This document shows positions 15,703-26,400 of a stretch of DNA of 64,000 nucleotides, piece after piece; the stretch's first letter is position 1, and each line of letters begins with the position of its first letter. The DNA comes from Flagellimonas amphidinii (GTDB taxonomy: Bacteria > Bacteroidota > Bacteroidia > Flavobacteriales > Flavobacteriaceae), in the NCBI RefSeq assembly GCF_013090115.1, contig NZ_JABFNN010000045.1:1-64000 (forward strand). Reading direction: 5' to 3'. Made by a program: the position numbers and the translations under genes. A model generated the notes under the pieces. That model was given only the letters and a program-made list of their open reading frames with translations. It did no database searches and was not told the DNA's origin.

Positions 15703-16521
15703 TTATAGACTGTTAATCGTTTTTCTGATAGCCACCAAATCGGTAAGCAATTTTTCCAAAAGGCTTAGATCTAGCATGTTGGCTCCATCACTTTTGGCAT
15801 TGGATGGATCAAAATGGGTTTCCATGAACAAACCGTCAACGCCAGCGGCTATACCAGCTCTAGACATAGTGCCTATTAAGGCAGGTCGGCCACCCGTTAC
15901 GCCTGAAGATTGATTGGGTTGTTGCAATGAATGTGTGACATCCAAAACCACTGGAGCATATTGTTTCATAGTTGGGATTCCCCTGAAATCAACCACCATA
16001 TCTTGATAGCCAAACATAGTTCCCCTGTCCGTAACCCAAACGTTGTTATTTCCAGAGTCAGTTACTTTTTTTACTGCATGTTGCATGCTTTCAGGGCTCA
16101 TGAACTGCCCTTTTTTAAGATTGACCACTTTTCCAGTTTTTGCAGCGGCAACTACCAAATCTGTTTGCCGAACCAAGAACGCTGGTATTTGAAGGACATT
16201 GACATATTCAGCGGCCATTGTGGCATCAGAAATTTCATGGATATCTGTAATGGTTGGAACTTCAAAGGTTTCCGATACCTTTTTAAGGATTTTAAGTGCT
16301 TTTTCATCCCCAATTCCAGTGAAGGAATCAATTCTGCTACGGTTGGCTTTTTTAAAGCTCCCCTTGAAAACATAAGGAATCTGAAGTTTATCCGTAATTG
16401 CAACAACCTTTTCTGCTATTTTCAATGCCATTTCCTCGCCTTCAATTGCGCAGGGCCCGGCCAATAGAAAAAAGTTATTGCTATCCGTATGCTTTATTTG
16501 GGGTATTGCGTCTAGTTGCAT
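15703..16521 (-). CDS. kdsA: 3-deoxy-D-manno-octulosonate 8-phosphate synthase
   Basis: 272 aa from ATG 16521. KdsA condenses phosphoenolpyruvate with arabinose 5-phosphate to give KDO-8-phosphate for the lipopolysaccharide core. Class motifs: LAGPCAIEGEE (residues 20-30), FKGSFKKANRSR (phosphate-binding Lys/Arg), PTITDIHE, FLVRQTDLV, WVTDRGTMFGYQDMVVDFR and DVTHSLQQPN with the metal/PEP histidine. DPSNAKSDGANML near the C-terminus is the usual DPxxAxSDGxN motif. The length is standard for the family. It lies between the iron-uptake operon and the broken response regulator, with no other LPS genes adjacent. Confidence 0.97.
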   Translation of the reverse strand: MQLDAIPQIKHTDSNNFFLLAGPCAIEGEEMALKIAEKVVAITDKLQIPYVFKGSFKKANRSRIDSFTGIGDEKALKILKKVSETFEVPTITDIHEISDATMAAEYVNVLQIPAFLVRQTDLVVAAAKTGKVVNLKKGQFMSPESMQHAVKKVTDSGNNNVWVTDRGTMFGYQDMVVDFRGIPTMKQYAPVVLDVTHSLQQPNQSSGVTGGRPALIGTMSRAGIAAGVDGLFMETHFDPSNAKSDGANMLDLSLLEKLLTDLVAIRKTINSL

Positions 16522-16595
16522 CAAAATCCTTTTTTGGCAAAATTACGATTTTGTAAAGGGATTTGTACTACTTCAAGTTTTCTAGAACAAGTAAG

Positions 16596-17282
16596 TTAGA
16601 TAATAATACGTTTAATGGCATCCATATAGCCTCTGCTTACCCGTACCACATCTCCATTGACCAAAGTTACATCATAACTTTTTCCATATTTATCCAATTC
16701 CTTCACTTTGTCCAAATTAATAATGGATGAACGATGTACACGAAGGAATAGTTGAGGATTCAATTTCTTTTCCAAATCTGATATGCCAAAATTGCTGAGA
16801 TACACTTGGTCATTCGTGTGAACTTTGGAGTAATCACCATAGGCTTCTATCCATAGGATGTCCTCACAGGTAATGGTGATGAGTTTTTTGTTGTATTGCA
16901 CGAGCACCCTATTGGGATAAGAAGACTCTTCCATAAAAATACTTTTGGCCAAGGCCTCAATTGTATCATTTCTGGTATTCAACCGCTCAACAGCAAGTCT
17001 AAATCGCTCCTTGGTATAGGGTTTTAAAAGATAATCAACGGCATGCACCTCAAAAGCTTTTAAAGCATATTCGTCATACGCGGTGGAAAAGATAATTTTC
17101 GGAATTTCTTCTAAATGATTGAGTACTTCAAAACCTGTTTTGCCAGGCATTTGAATGTCCAAAAAACTAAATCAGGTTTAAATCTATTGATTTCTGTAAT
17201 CGCATCTACACCGTTATTGACCTCAGCAATCAGTACAAGATTTGGATAATCTTCTAAATATTCCTTGATAAGAACCCTACCC
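16596..17282 (-). pseudogene. LytTR-type response regulator, truncated at the N-terminus and frameshifted
   Basis: Minus strand. From about 17282 the reading resembles a receiver domain from its first helix on (RVLIKEYLEDYPNLVLIAEV, then NGVDAITEINRFKPDLVF), but the first 15 or so residues with the acidic Asp-Asp pair are gone. At 17161-17165 a run of five T (minus strand) puts the frame out: one T fewer or two more restores VLDI or VFLDI. The rest, about 188 codons from 17162, is intact: DIQMPGKTGFEVL with the phospho-acceptor Asp, FSTAYDEYALKAFEVHAVDYLLKP, then a complete LytTR DNA-binding domain (about the last 100 residues). Upstream sequence is an IS3-family fragment. It almost certainly cannot be phosphorylated normally. 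Confidence 0.85.
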
Positions 17283-17384
17283 GCCTTCCAGTACGATACG
17301 TATCTTCTCCTCAGCGGAAAACTTCCGCCTTGTCTTTCTCTTGATGTCCTTTACGATTGATTCCGTGTTCTTCTTCTTTGTCAT
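17277..17384 (-). pseudogene. IS3-family transposase OrfA, N-terminal fragment
   Basis: ATG at 17384 followed by 35 codons: a basic start TKKKNTESIVKDIKRKTRRK, then FSAEEKIRIVLEG, the first helix of the IS3/IS911 OrfA helix-turn-helix. After EGG the frame meets TAG, exactly where the response-regulator sequence begins. The remaining OrfA, all of OrfB and the far inverted repeat are absent. Confidence 0.85.
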
Positions 17385-17497
17385 TTTTAAGTGATTTTAA
17401 AGGTTAATGAATCTATCTCCAAGGCTAGCCTTGAAGATAGTAAAACCATCACTTAACTTTAAACTAGAGTTGGTCCACTTTTAGTTGAAGATTTACA
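17277..17497 (-). mobile_element. IS3-family remnant (left end)
   Basis: On the minus strand the outer end begins TGTAAATCTTCAACTAAAAG (17497 inwards), which looks like an IS3-type terminal inverted repeat. A leader with a dyad (AAGGCTAGCCTT) and the OrfA fragment follow. Only about 220 bp remain. The inner junction near 17282 abuts the truncated receiver domain, so an insertion followed by deletion, or an adjacent deletion, removed both the rest of the element and the 5' end of the regulator. Confidence 0.75.
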
Positions 17498-17570
17498 GTT
17501 GGGTAGTCAGTAAAAGGAGATAAAAGAGAACGTCTTCAAAATCAATAAGATAAAAATAACGTTCAAGGCA

Positions 17571-17600
17571 TTTGACAAGTAGAAAATAGCAGTATCTTTG
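17571..17600 (+). promoter_or_regulatory. typA promoter (Bacteroidota sigma-ABfr type)
   Basis: TTTGAC (17571-17576) and TATCTTTG (17593-17600), 18 bp between the TTTG and the -7 box, 19 bp upstream of the typA ATG. This is a close match to the TTTG-N19-TAnnTTTG consensus. Confidence 0.75.
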
Positions 17601-17619
17601 CGGGCTTAAAAATCAGGTT

Positions 17620-19419
17620 ATGTCCAAAATCAAGAATATTGCAATCATTGCCCACGTTGACCACGGTAAAACTACTTTGGTGGATAAGATCATGTACCAT
17701 TGCCGTTTGTTTCGGGACAATGAGAACAAAGGAGAACTTATTCTGGATAATAACGATTTGGAGCGGGAGCGGGGAATCACCATTGTTTCCAAGAATGTTT
17801 CCGTAGTCTACAAAGACACCAAAATAAATATTATTGATACCCCTGGCCACGCCGATTTTGGAGGCGAAGTAGAACGGGTCCTCAATATGGCCGATGGAGT
17901 TCTTTTATTGGTGGACGCCTTTGAAGGACCCATGCCGCAGACACGATTTGTATTGCAAAAAGCCATTGACCTTGGCTTGAAGCCCTGTGTGGTCATCAAC
18001 AAGGTAGATAAGGAAAACTGTACCCCGGATGAGGTTCATGAAAAGGTTTTTGATTTGATGTTTGAGCTCGGAGCCGAGGAATGGCAGTTGGATTTCCCAA
18101 CCGTTTATGGCTCAGCGAAGAACAATTGGATGGGTGAGGACTGGCAAAAACCAACAGAGAATATAGAGCCGCTTTTGGATATGGTCATTGAGCATGTTCC
18201 TGAATTCAAGCCAGAAGAGGGAAGCACACAAATGCTGATTACTTCCTTGGATTTTTCTTCTTTTACTGGACGAATTGCCATTGGAAGATTGCAACGTGGT
18301 ACTCTTAAAACGAACCAGCAGATTTCCTTGGTCAAAAGAGATGGAAGCATTGTGAAGACGAAAGTGAAGGAACTCTTCACTTTTGAAGGATTGGGTCGCC
18401 AGAAAGTGGAAGAAGTAGTTGCTGGAGATATTTGTGCCATAGTGGGTATGGAAGGCTTTGAAATAGGTGATACCGTAGCCGATTTTGAAAATCCCGAGCA
18501 ACTGAAGACCATTGCTATTGATGAACCTACCATGAGTATGTTGTTCACCATTAACGATAGCCCGTTTTTTGGAAAGGATGGTAAATTTGTTACCTCAAGA
18601 CATATTAAGGAAAGACTGGAAAAAGAACTGGAAAAGAACTTGGCGCTGCGTGTACAAGAAACAGATAGTGCAGATAAGTTCATGGTTTTTGGTAGAGGTG
18701 TATTGCACCTTTCTGTTCTGATTGAAACCATGCGCCGTGAAGGATATGAACTTCAAATAGGTCAGCCCCAGGTGATCATTAAAGAAATTGATGGGGTAAA
18801 ATGTGAGCCAGTAGAGCAATTGACCATTGATTTACCTGAGGAAGTATCCGGTAAGGCTGTGGAGATGGTTTCCATTAGAAAAGGGGAGATGACCAGTATG
18901 GAAGCCAAGGGTTCCCGAATGATCTGTGAATTCGTAATTCCTTCAAGAGGGATTATAGGTTTGCGAAACCAATTATTGACCGCAACCGCTGGAGAAGCCA
19001 TTATGGCGCACAGATTTTTGGAATACCAACCCCTAAAAGGAGAAATTGCCCAAAGACAAAATGGATCTTTGGTATCCATGGAAAATGGAACAGCGATTCC
19101 TTACTCTATCGATAAATTACAAGAAAGAGGGAAATTCTTTATTGATCCAGGGGAAGACATCTATGAAGGACAGGTGATTGGTGAAAACTCCAGAGGTGAT
19201 GATATGACCATCAATGTGACCAAGACCAAAAAACTGAGCAATGTGCGATCAGCTGGAGCAGATGATAAGGCCAAAATAGTCCCCGCCATTAAGTTTTCAT
19301 TGGAAGAAGCTTTGGAATACATCCAAAAGGACGAATATGTTGAGGTAACCCCTAACCATCTTCGGTTGCGCAAGATTTTCCTTAAGGAAGTAGATCGGAA
19401 GCGCAATAAAATTGGATGA
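17620..19419 (+). CDS. typA: translational GTPase TypA/BipA
   Basis: 599 aa, full length. The G domain has G1 AHVDHGKTT (residues 11-19), the switch [10 protein letters not shown]3 [11 protein letters not shown] and G4 NKVDKE. EF-G-like domains II, III and V follow, then the TypA-specific C-terminal domain (about residues 480-599; [20 protein letters not shown]). TypA binds the 70S ribosome and aids 50S assembly and translation under cold or stress conditions. It has its own promoter and starts 123 bp from the end of the IS remnant, so the insertion spared it. Confidence 0.98.
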   Translation: MSKIKNIAIIAHVDHGKTTLVDKIMYHCRLFRDNENKGELILDNNDLERERGITIVSKNVSVVYKDTKINIIDTPGHADFGGEVERVLNMADGVLLLVDAFEGPMPQTRFVLQKAIDLGLKPCVVINKVDKENCTPDEVHEKVFDLMFELGAEEWQLDFPTVYGSAKNNWMGEDWQKPTENIEPLLDMVIEHVPEFKPEEGSTQMLITSLDFSSFTGRIAIGRLQRGTLKTNQQISLVKRDGSIVKTKVKELFTFEGLGRQKVEEVVAGDICAIVGMEGFEIGDTVADFENPEQLKTIAIDEPTMSMLFTINDSPFFGKDGKFVTSRHIKERLEKELEKNLALRVQETDSADKFMVFGRGVLHLSVLIETMRREGYELQIGQPQVIIKEIDGVKCEPVEQLTIDLPEEVSGKAVEMVSIRKGEMTSMEAKGSRMICEFVIPSRGIIGLRNQLLTATAGEAIMAHRFLEYQPLKGEIAQRQNGSLVSMENGTAIPYSIDKLQERGKFFIDPGEDIYEGQVIGENSRGDDMTINVTKTKKLSNVRSAGADDKAKIVPAIKFSLEEALEYIQKDEYVEVTPNHLRLRKIFLKEVDRKRNKIG

Positions 19420-19559
19420 TTTTTTGGGAAATCACAAAAGCAAAGTAAGGGACCCACATACTTTGGTAGATGATTTTTTTGGGTTGGTAGATACATTTTT
19501 CAATATGGTATAGCGGTTTTGAATTTGTTGTTGGTGTGCAATAAATTGAATATAAAAAA

Positions 19560-21728
19560 TTGCACACTAAACAGTTATACTGCTTACTTATCCTTACTTG
19601 CTCTACGTTGGGACTCAAGGCCCAGTTGTGCGAAGGCAGTTTGGGCGACCCCGTAGTTGAAATCGATTTTGGATCAGGAACCGGAAGGGGAGATGCCCTT
19701 GGTTCAGATGTAACGGCCTTTACCTATGTATCTTCCGGTCAGTTGGGGGAAGGCGAATATACCATTGCCAATACAACAAGCGGCCTAAAGGGGAATTGGT
19801 TTACCACTACCGATCATACAGGCGATACCAATGGATACATGATGGTCATCAACAGTGCCGTATTGGCGGATGAAGGCGTATTTTATACCCAAACCGTAAC
19901 GGGACTATGTGCAAATACCACTTACGAGTTTTCCGCTTGGGTCATGAATGTATTGGATACTTCTACCACAGATCAATACAGTCCAGATGTGACCTTTCGC
20001 ATCAGTGATACATCAGGAAATGTTCTGGGTTCCTACAATACAGGGGATATTGAGCAATCATCTTCACCTACATGGATTCAATATGGTTTTTATTTTTCTA
20101 CGGCAGATGAAACGGAAGTCATCATCACCATGTTGAACTTTGCGCCCAGTGCCAGACCCGGGAACGATATTGCTTTGGACGATATTGCATTTAGTCCCTG
20201 TGGTCCGATCATTACAACTACTATAGAAAACGAGACCAGTACTAGCTTGACCATTTGTGAAGATGAGTCGGTGAGCTATACTTTTGAAAGTACTATTTCA
20301 TCCGGTTATACGGATCCTCGATATCAATGGCAGTATTCCAACGATAACGGCGTAACCTGGACGGATATATCCGGGGAAACATCTTCTTCCTATATATTTA
20401 GCAATGATGGCGAGTCAGGTACTTTTCTATTCCGTGTTTCCATAGCCAGTGGCGATAATATAGACACTATCTCCTGTAGAATCGTTTCAGATGTGTTCAC
20501 TATTGAAATTTTGGAGACCCCAGAGCCTTTGACGGGAGAGGCGGAACAAACATTTTGTACCACACAGAATGCCACCGTATCAGATATTGAGGTCACAGGA
20601 GATGCTTTGTGGTATGATGCGGCCACGGACGGAAATGAACTGGGGGTCGATACTGAACTGGTGGACGGAGAGACATATTATGGGGCATTGGAGACAACAA
20701 ACGGTTGTGTAAGCGATGTGAGGATACCTGTTTTGATTACTATTGTGGAGCCAACACTGGCTTTTCAAGATGTAACAGATATCATTTGTGACGATTTGAA
20801 CGATGGCGTGGAAATTGTGGACCTTACCCAGTACGAAAGCGAGATAACCGCCTGTGCCGATTGCATCTATAGCTATTATACAACCCAGAGCGGGGCCGAA
20901 AGTGCAACGGAGGACGATGGCATCGATGAACCATCAAATTACGAATGGACCTCGTTGGATACTCAGGTGTTTGTGCGTATCGAATCTTCGGACAATTGCT
21001 CCCAAATAGCACAGGTGGCCATAAATTTACAGGCATCTCCAATCATTGAGATTGATGAAAATGCCGTCATCTGTGAAGATGAGGTCTTAATTCTTGATGC
21101 AGGCCCGGACTTTGATTCTTATTTATGGTCTACTTCGGAAACTACCAGCTCTGTCATACTGTACGAACCTGGATCTTATTGGGTAACGGTGACCCAAGAA
21201 ACCAATGGCCTGCTATGCAATACCACCCAAGATATTGAGGTTTCCCTGGCAAATGCACCCATAATCACCAGTATTGATATTGAGGATTGGACAGAATCGG
21301 AAAATGTCATTGAGGTATACCTGTCCAATGCCAGTGTGGGGGATTATGAATACTCCATTGATGGAATCAACTATCAGGACAGTAATATTTTTACGGATCT
21401 TGAAAGAGGGGAGTACACAGTTTATGTACGCGAGAAAAGTGGGTGTGGGTATACCAATCAGATGGTCTATATCCTTAATTATCAGAAATTTTTCACCCCT
21501 AACAGCGATGGTAAGAATGATGAGTGGTTGATACAATTTTCCGAGACCGAACCGGATTTGTTGATCAGTATCTATGATCGATATGGAAAATTACTGGTGC
21601 AAATGGATTCCAGTGCTTCTTGGGATGGAACCTTTATGGGGAGGCGCATGCCATCTTCGGACTATTGGTTTGTGGTGACCCGGCAAAATGGAAGAATCCA
21701 TAAAGGTCATTTTTCACTAATAAGATAA
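19560..21728 (+). CDS. T9SS type B sorting domain secreted protein (adhesin-like)
   Basis: 722 aa from a TTG at 19560; no upstream ATG is in frame and this codon opens straight onto a signal peptide ending LGLKAQ. The N-terminal third has a jelly-roll carbohydrate-binding-like domain (FSAWVMNVLDT, FAPSARPGNDIALDDIAF). Ig-like and SprB-like modules follow, rich in Thr, Ser, Asp and Glu. The last 85 residues are the CHU_C/type B sorting domain: FTPNSDGKNDEW, ISIYDRYGKLL, WDGTFMGRRMPSSDYWF and HFSLIR. It is therefore exported by the type IX system and attached or released at the surface. No catalytic domain is visible. Confidence 0.9.
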   Translation: MHTKQLYCLLILTCSTLGLKAQLCEGSLGDPVVEIDFGSGTGRGDALGSDVTAFTYVSSGQLGEGEYTIANTTSGLKGNWFTTTDHTGDTNGYMMVINSAVLADEGVFYTQTVTGLCANTTYEFSAWVMNVLDTSTTDQYSPDVTFRISDTSGNVLGSYNTGDIEQSSSPTWIQYGFYFSTADETEVIITMLNFAPSARPGNDIALDDIAFSPCGPIITTTIENETSTSLTICEDESVSYTFESTISSGYTDPRYQWQYSNDNGVTWTDISGETSSSYIFSNDGESGTFLFRVSIASGDNIDTISCRIVSDVFTIEILETPEPLTGEAEQTFCTTQNATVSDIEVTGDALWYDAATDGNELGVDTELVDGETYYGALETTNGCVSDVRIPVLITIVEPTLAFQDVTDIICDDLNDGVEIVDLTQYESEITACADCIYSYYTTQSGAESATEDDGIDEPSNYEWTSLDTQVFVRIESSDNCSQIAQVAINLQASPIIEIDENAVICEDEVLILDAGPDFDSYLWSTSETTSSVILYEPGSYWVTVTQETNGLLCNTTQDIEVSLANAPIITSIDIEDWTESENVIEVYLSNASVGDYEYSIDGINYQDSNIFTDLERGEYTVYVREKSGCGYTNQMVYILNYQKFFTPNSDGKNDEWLIQFSETEPDLLISIYDRYGKLLVQMDSSASWDGTFMGRRMPSSDYWFVVTRQNGRIHKGHFSLIR

Positions 21729-21740
21729 TTTTAGTTCATT

Positions 21741-22499
21741 TTAGTCCAAATGGCCATGGTGTTGCTCCCGTAGACAGGCAACCGCAGCACCAATGATACC
21801 TGCATGGTTCATTAGTTCGGCTTTTACCACTTTGGTTTCAATAGCTATCAAATGGTTGAATTCCTTCCATTTTTTTGAAGTTCCTCCACCAACTATGATA
21901 AGGTCTGGAGATACAATAAGTTCTACCAATCTAAGAAATTTGTTGAAGCGCTTGCCCCATTTTTCATAACTAAGATTTTCTCGTTCTTTAGCGGAAGCTG
22001 CAGCCCATTTTTCAATTTTCTTGTATTTTTTATAGGGAATTTGCCCCAATTCAAAATTTGGAATAAGAACACCGTTGAAGAATGCGCCACTGCCAAGTCC
22101 GGTACCAATGGTAATCATGACCACAAAACCTTTTTGGCCTTTCCCAATGCCGTAATTCATGGATGCGTAGCCGGCAGCATCAGCATCGTTCAATACAGTG
22201 AATTCGTTACCGGTTGCCTTGGTGAACAATTCGTCAATGTTAACACCGACCCAGCTCGGATGCAAATTGCCCTCAGACAGGCACACGCCATTTTTTACTA
22301 TAGAAGGAAATCCGCAACCCACAGGACCACTATAATTGAAGTGTTTCACAATTTGGGCGACCACTTCAGCCATTTCTTCAGGTTTTCTGGAACTTGGGGT
22401 GGGGATACGAAAGCGCTCAGTCAACATTTCTCCTGTCTCTGCATTCACCAAGGCACCTTTGATTCCAGTGCCACCAATATCAATACCTAAAATTTCCAT
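21741..22499 (-). CDS. ppgK: polyphosphate glucokinase (ROK family)
   Basis: 252 aa from ATG 22499. It phosphorylates glucose with polyphosphate or ATP. The phosphate-1 motif DIGGTGIKG (residues 7-15), GCGFPSIVKNG, the catalytic NDADAAG, GTGLGSG and a C-terminal VGGGTSKKWKEF follow the PpgK pattern, as does the RENLSYEKWGKRFNKFL segment. One deviation: the conserved ELGH of ROK/PpgK proteins reads ELGQ here (NFELGQIP), which removes a histidine near the sugar site. This may be usual in Flavobacteriia. The gene is convergent with the T9SS protein and stands alone. Confidence 0.88.
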   Translation of the reverse strand: MEILGIDIGGTGIKGALVNAETGEMLTERFRIPTPSSRKPEEMAEVVAQIVKHFNYSGPVGCGFPSIVKNGVCLSEGNLHPSWVGVNIDELFTKATGNEFTVLNDADAAGYASMNYGIGKGQKGFVVMITIGTGLGSGAFFNGVLIPNFELGQIPYKKYKKIEKWAAASAKERENLSYEKWGKRFNKFLRLVELIVSPDLIIVGGGTSKKWKEFNHLIAIETKVVKAELMNHAGIIGAAVACLREQHHGHLD

Positions 22500-22609
22500 A
22501 AATGGGATGTTAGTTTTGTTTTGGCAAAGAAACAAAAAACTTTGGGGTGGTTAAAGCGCTGGTTTACAATCAATATTCAATAGTTGTCAACGAGGCTTTT
22601 CAAAAAGAA

Positions 22610-23293
22610 TTAAACAGCTTTTTGAATCACCTCAAAAACTTTACTGCCATCACATTTCAATGTTTTATGGGGGTATTTCAGAATTAAGGCATAATCGTGT
22701 GTGGCCATGATAATGGTCCGTCCATTTTGATTGATATCCTGCAAGACCTTCATGACCTCTACACTCGTCTGGGGGTCTAAATTTCCGGTTGGCTCATCAG
22801 CTAGTATCAGCTCTGGGTCGTTGAGTAGGGCACGCGCAATTGCTATACGTTGTTGTTCTCCTCCAGATAGCTCATGCGGAAATTTAAAACCTTTGGTTTT
22901 CATGTCCACTTTGTCCAAGACCTCTTCAATTTTAGAATCCATTTTGGATGCATCGGTCCAACCCGTAGCTTTGAGTACGAACCTAAGGTTATTGTTCACA
23001 TTGCGATCGGGCAACAACTTAAAATCTTGAAAGACGATGCCCAACTTTCTTCGTAAAAAAGGGATGTCTTTTTCGGGAAGTCCCTTCAAATCAAAATCCA
23101 CTACATTTCCTGAGCCTTGCTTTAGGGGAAGATCGGCATATAAGGTCTTCATAAAACTACTTTTACCGCTTCCAGTTTTACCTATTACGTAAACAAAATC
23201 CCCTTTCTTCACCTCTAGGTCAATATGGTTCAAAATAAGGTTCTCGTTTTGAAAAACGGCGGCATCTTTTAGTTTTACGACAGTTTCGGGCAT
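22610..23293 (-). CDS. ftsE: cell division ATP-binding protein FtsE
   Basis: 227 aa, one ABC domain. Walker [10 protein letters not shown] (38-46), Q-loop in [13 protein letters not shown], signature LSGGEQQR, Walker [13 protein letters not shown] and H-loop MATHDY. The [11 protein letters not shown] stretch is typical of FtsE rather than LolD. FtsE pairs with the membrane protein FtsX to control cell-wall hydrolases at the septum. No ftsX is next to it, so the partner must be elsewhere, as is common in Bacteroidota. It is read in the same direction as ppgK. Confidence 0.9.
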   Translation of the reverse strand: MPETVVKLKDAAVFQNENLILNHIDLEVKKGDFVYVIGKTGSGKSSFMKTLYADLPLKQGSGNVVDFDLKGLPEKDIPFLRRKLGIVFQDFKLLPDRNVNNNLRFVLKATGWTDASKMDSKIEEVLDKVDMKTKGFKFPHELSGGEQQRIAIARALLNDPELILADEPTGNLDPQTSVEVMKVLQDINQNGRTIIMATHDYALILKYPHKTLKCDGSKVFEVIQKAV

Positions 23294-23438
23294 AATGTTG
23301 CTTTGAAAAGTAAAGGTACTAAGTTCTAAAATTATACCTCATAATGTCTTTTTAAATTCTTCTTCTTAAAAGGAAATTATACTTTGGCTTAAATTTTGAC
23401 GTTATGGTAACAGTCAATCGAGAACAGCGTAGAACACT

Positions 23439-26400
23439 ATGAATCGAAAGAACCTCCTTGTTTTTCCCTTCTTCTTGGGAATTATTTGTATTTTATCCGG
23501 TCAGGAAACCCAAATTTATTCACATGAGGATAAAGCATTTCAAGATGCTCTGGCTCTCTACAATAATCAGCAATATCAGGCCGCCCAAACCATTTTTGAA
23601 AAAGTTAAGGCCAACACCAAGAATTATGAAACTGAGGCCAACAGCACATATTATGCTGCCAATGCTGCCATACGTTTAAATCAACGTGGTGCTGATAAAA
23701 TGATGGAGGATTTCGTGGAGCGTTATCCTACCTCCACCAAACGTAATTCAGCTTTTTTGGATGTGGCCGATTATTATTTTGAGACTGGAAAATATCCATA
23801 TGCATTAAAGTGGTACAAAAAAGTTGACGAATCCTCTATGTCCAATGCGGATCAAGAACGATTCAATTTTAATAATGGATATGCTCTATACGCTTCTAAA
23901 CGACCCAAACAAGCGGAGCGGTATTTAAGCAAGGTGAGCAATTCGCCAAAATATGGTTCGCAGGCCAAATACTATTTGGGTTATATCGCCTATGAACAAG
24001 ATGATTATAATGAAGCAAGCGCTCGATTTGACCAAATCACTGACCCAGAATTACTCAATGAGAAACTGTCCTATTATCAAGCTGACCTGAACTTTAAGCT
24101 GGGAAATTTTGAAGAAGCCATTGCCATGGCCAAAAAACAATTGCCCAAATCTGACCGTAAAGAAAAGTCGGAACTCAATAAAATCATTGGAGAGAGTTAT
24201 TTCAATCTAAAACAGTACAGTGAGGCCATTCCCTATCTGCAAAAATACAAGGGCAAAAGAGGCAAGATGAGCAACACGGATTATTATTTGTTGGGTTATA
24301 GTCATTACAAACAAGGTGATTTTGAAGGTGCCATTCAACAGTTCAATAAAATAATTGGCGGTACCAATAGTGTTTCGCAAAATGCCTATTATCATTTGGC
24401 GGAGTGCTATTTAAAGCTCGATAAGAAATCCGAAGCCTTAAATGCGTTCCGAAATGCTTCGCAAATGGATTTTAGTGCGGAGATTCAAAAAGATGCTTTG
24501 CTCAATTATGCCAGATTAAGCTATGAAATAGGAAATCCGTATGAGCCTGTCCCCGAAGTAATGGCAGCATATTTGGAAAAATACCCCAAAGATGAGCATC
24601 AACAGGAGATACAAGAACTCTTGGTGGATTCTTATATAACTTCCAAGAATTTTGAAGGGGCCATGCAACTTTTGGAAGAAAACAAGGGCTACGCTAGCAA
24701 GGAAACGTATCAAAAGGTAGCGTACTATCGTGGTGTGGAACTGTTCATTGATGGAAAATATGAGGAAGCTGCAGCACGATTCTCCAAATCGCTAAAAAGT
24801 GCAGAAAATCAAGATTTTGAAGCTAGAGCGCAGTACTGGAAAGCTGAATCTGAATATAGAATGAATCGTTTTGATGATGCTTTAACTGATTTTACCCGTT
24901 TTCAAGGATTGCCGAGTGCTCAACACATGGAAGAATATCAAGAATTGGATTATAATATGGGCTATTGCTATTTCAAATTGAAGGCCTATGGCAATGCCAT
25001 CACACATTTTAAAAAGGTTGTTACATCGAGTTCCATTGAAGCAGAAAAACGTAATGATGGATATGTAAGGTTAGGGGACAGTTATTTTGTAACCAGTAAA
25101 TATCGTCAAGCGCAATCGGCTTATGACGAAGCTTCAAAAACAAATGGTCCAGAGCGGGCGTATGCTGCTTTTCAAAAGGCGTTGTGTGCTGGATTTTTGG
25201 GGAGTAATACTGCTAAAATTGATGAATTGAACCAATTTTTGACACGTTATCCTAAATCGAGCTTACGGGATGACGCTTTTTTTGAACTGGGGAACACTTA
25301 TGTTAAAACTGGTCAGGAAAGCATGGGATTGCAAATGTATGATCAGTTAATTTCAGAATACAGCAGAAGTAAGTTTGCTCCTAGGGCGCTTTTAAGGCAG
25401 GGGTTGGTGCACTACAATGCCAGTAGAAACGATCAAGCTTTGGATAAGCTAAAGCAAGTTGTGCAAAAATATCCAAGTACACAGGAGTCCAAACAAGCGG
25501 TGGCAACGGCCAAATTAATTTATGTTGATGAAGGCAGGGTGAGTGAATATGCTGCTTGGGCAAGAAATTTAGATTTTGTGGAAGTGACCGATGCTGAATT
25601 GGACAATGCAAGTTTTGAAGCCGCTGAACGAAAATACGTAGAGGGTAAATCAGATGCGGCAATGCGCGCCTATGAGGATTATTTGAAGGAATTTCCCAAC
25701 GGAATCCATGCCTTGGAGGTCAATTTTAATCTGGCGCAGCTCTATTTTTCCAAAGGTATGAAAGATGAGGCTTTACCAAAGTATCAGGTTGTTGCCAGTA
25801 GTGGTAGCGGAGAATATACCGAGCAGGCATTAACGAGGGTCTGCGAAATCTATGTGGAAAAACAGGATTATCAAAAAGCTATACCCTATTTGGAGCGTTT
25901 GGAAAACAGTGCGGAAATTGTTCAGAACAGAACCTTTGCGCAATCTAACCTCATGAAAGGCTATTATGGTCAAAAAGATTACGGCAAGACCATCAATTAT
26001 GCCGAAAAAGTATTGCAAGCAACAAATATTGATAATCGGATTAAAAGTGATGCACAGATTATGATTGCTAGATCTGCCATGGCCACCAATGATGAAGTTT
26101 TGGCTGAAACGGCCTATCAGGAAGTGAAAAAGATTGCTACTGGGGAATTGGCTGCAGAGGCTTGGTATTTTGATGCATATTTCAAAAATAAAAATCAAGA
26201 CTTTGAAGGGTCTAACACATCAGTACAAAAGTTGGCGAAGGATTATGCACCCTATAAGGAATGGGGAGGCAAGGGATTGGTTATTATGGCCAAAAACTTT
26301 TACAATTTGGGAGATGCCTTTCAGGCCACCTATATTTTGGAAAGTGTGATTTCAAATTTTTCAGAATACGAAGAGATTGTGGCCGAGGCTAAAGGAGAGC

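Noticed and set aside
15931..16467. A 178-codon frame opposite kdsA
   Set aside because: It is antisense to an intact, recognisable enzyme and rich in rare residues for a soluble protein.
18105..18731. A 208-codon antisense frame inside typA
   Set aside because: It is opposite a core GTPase with complete motifs and has no recognisable protein features or start context.
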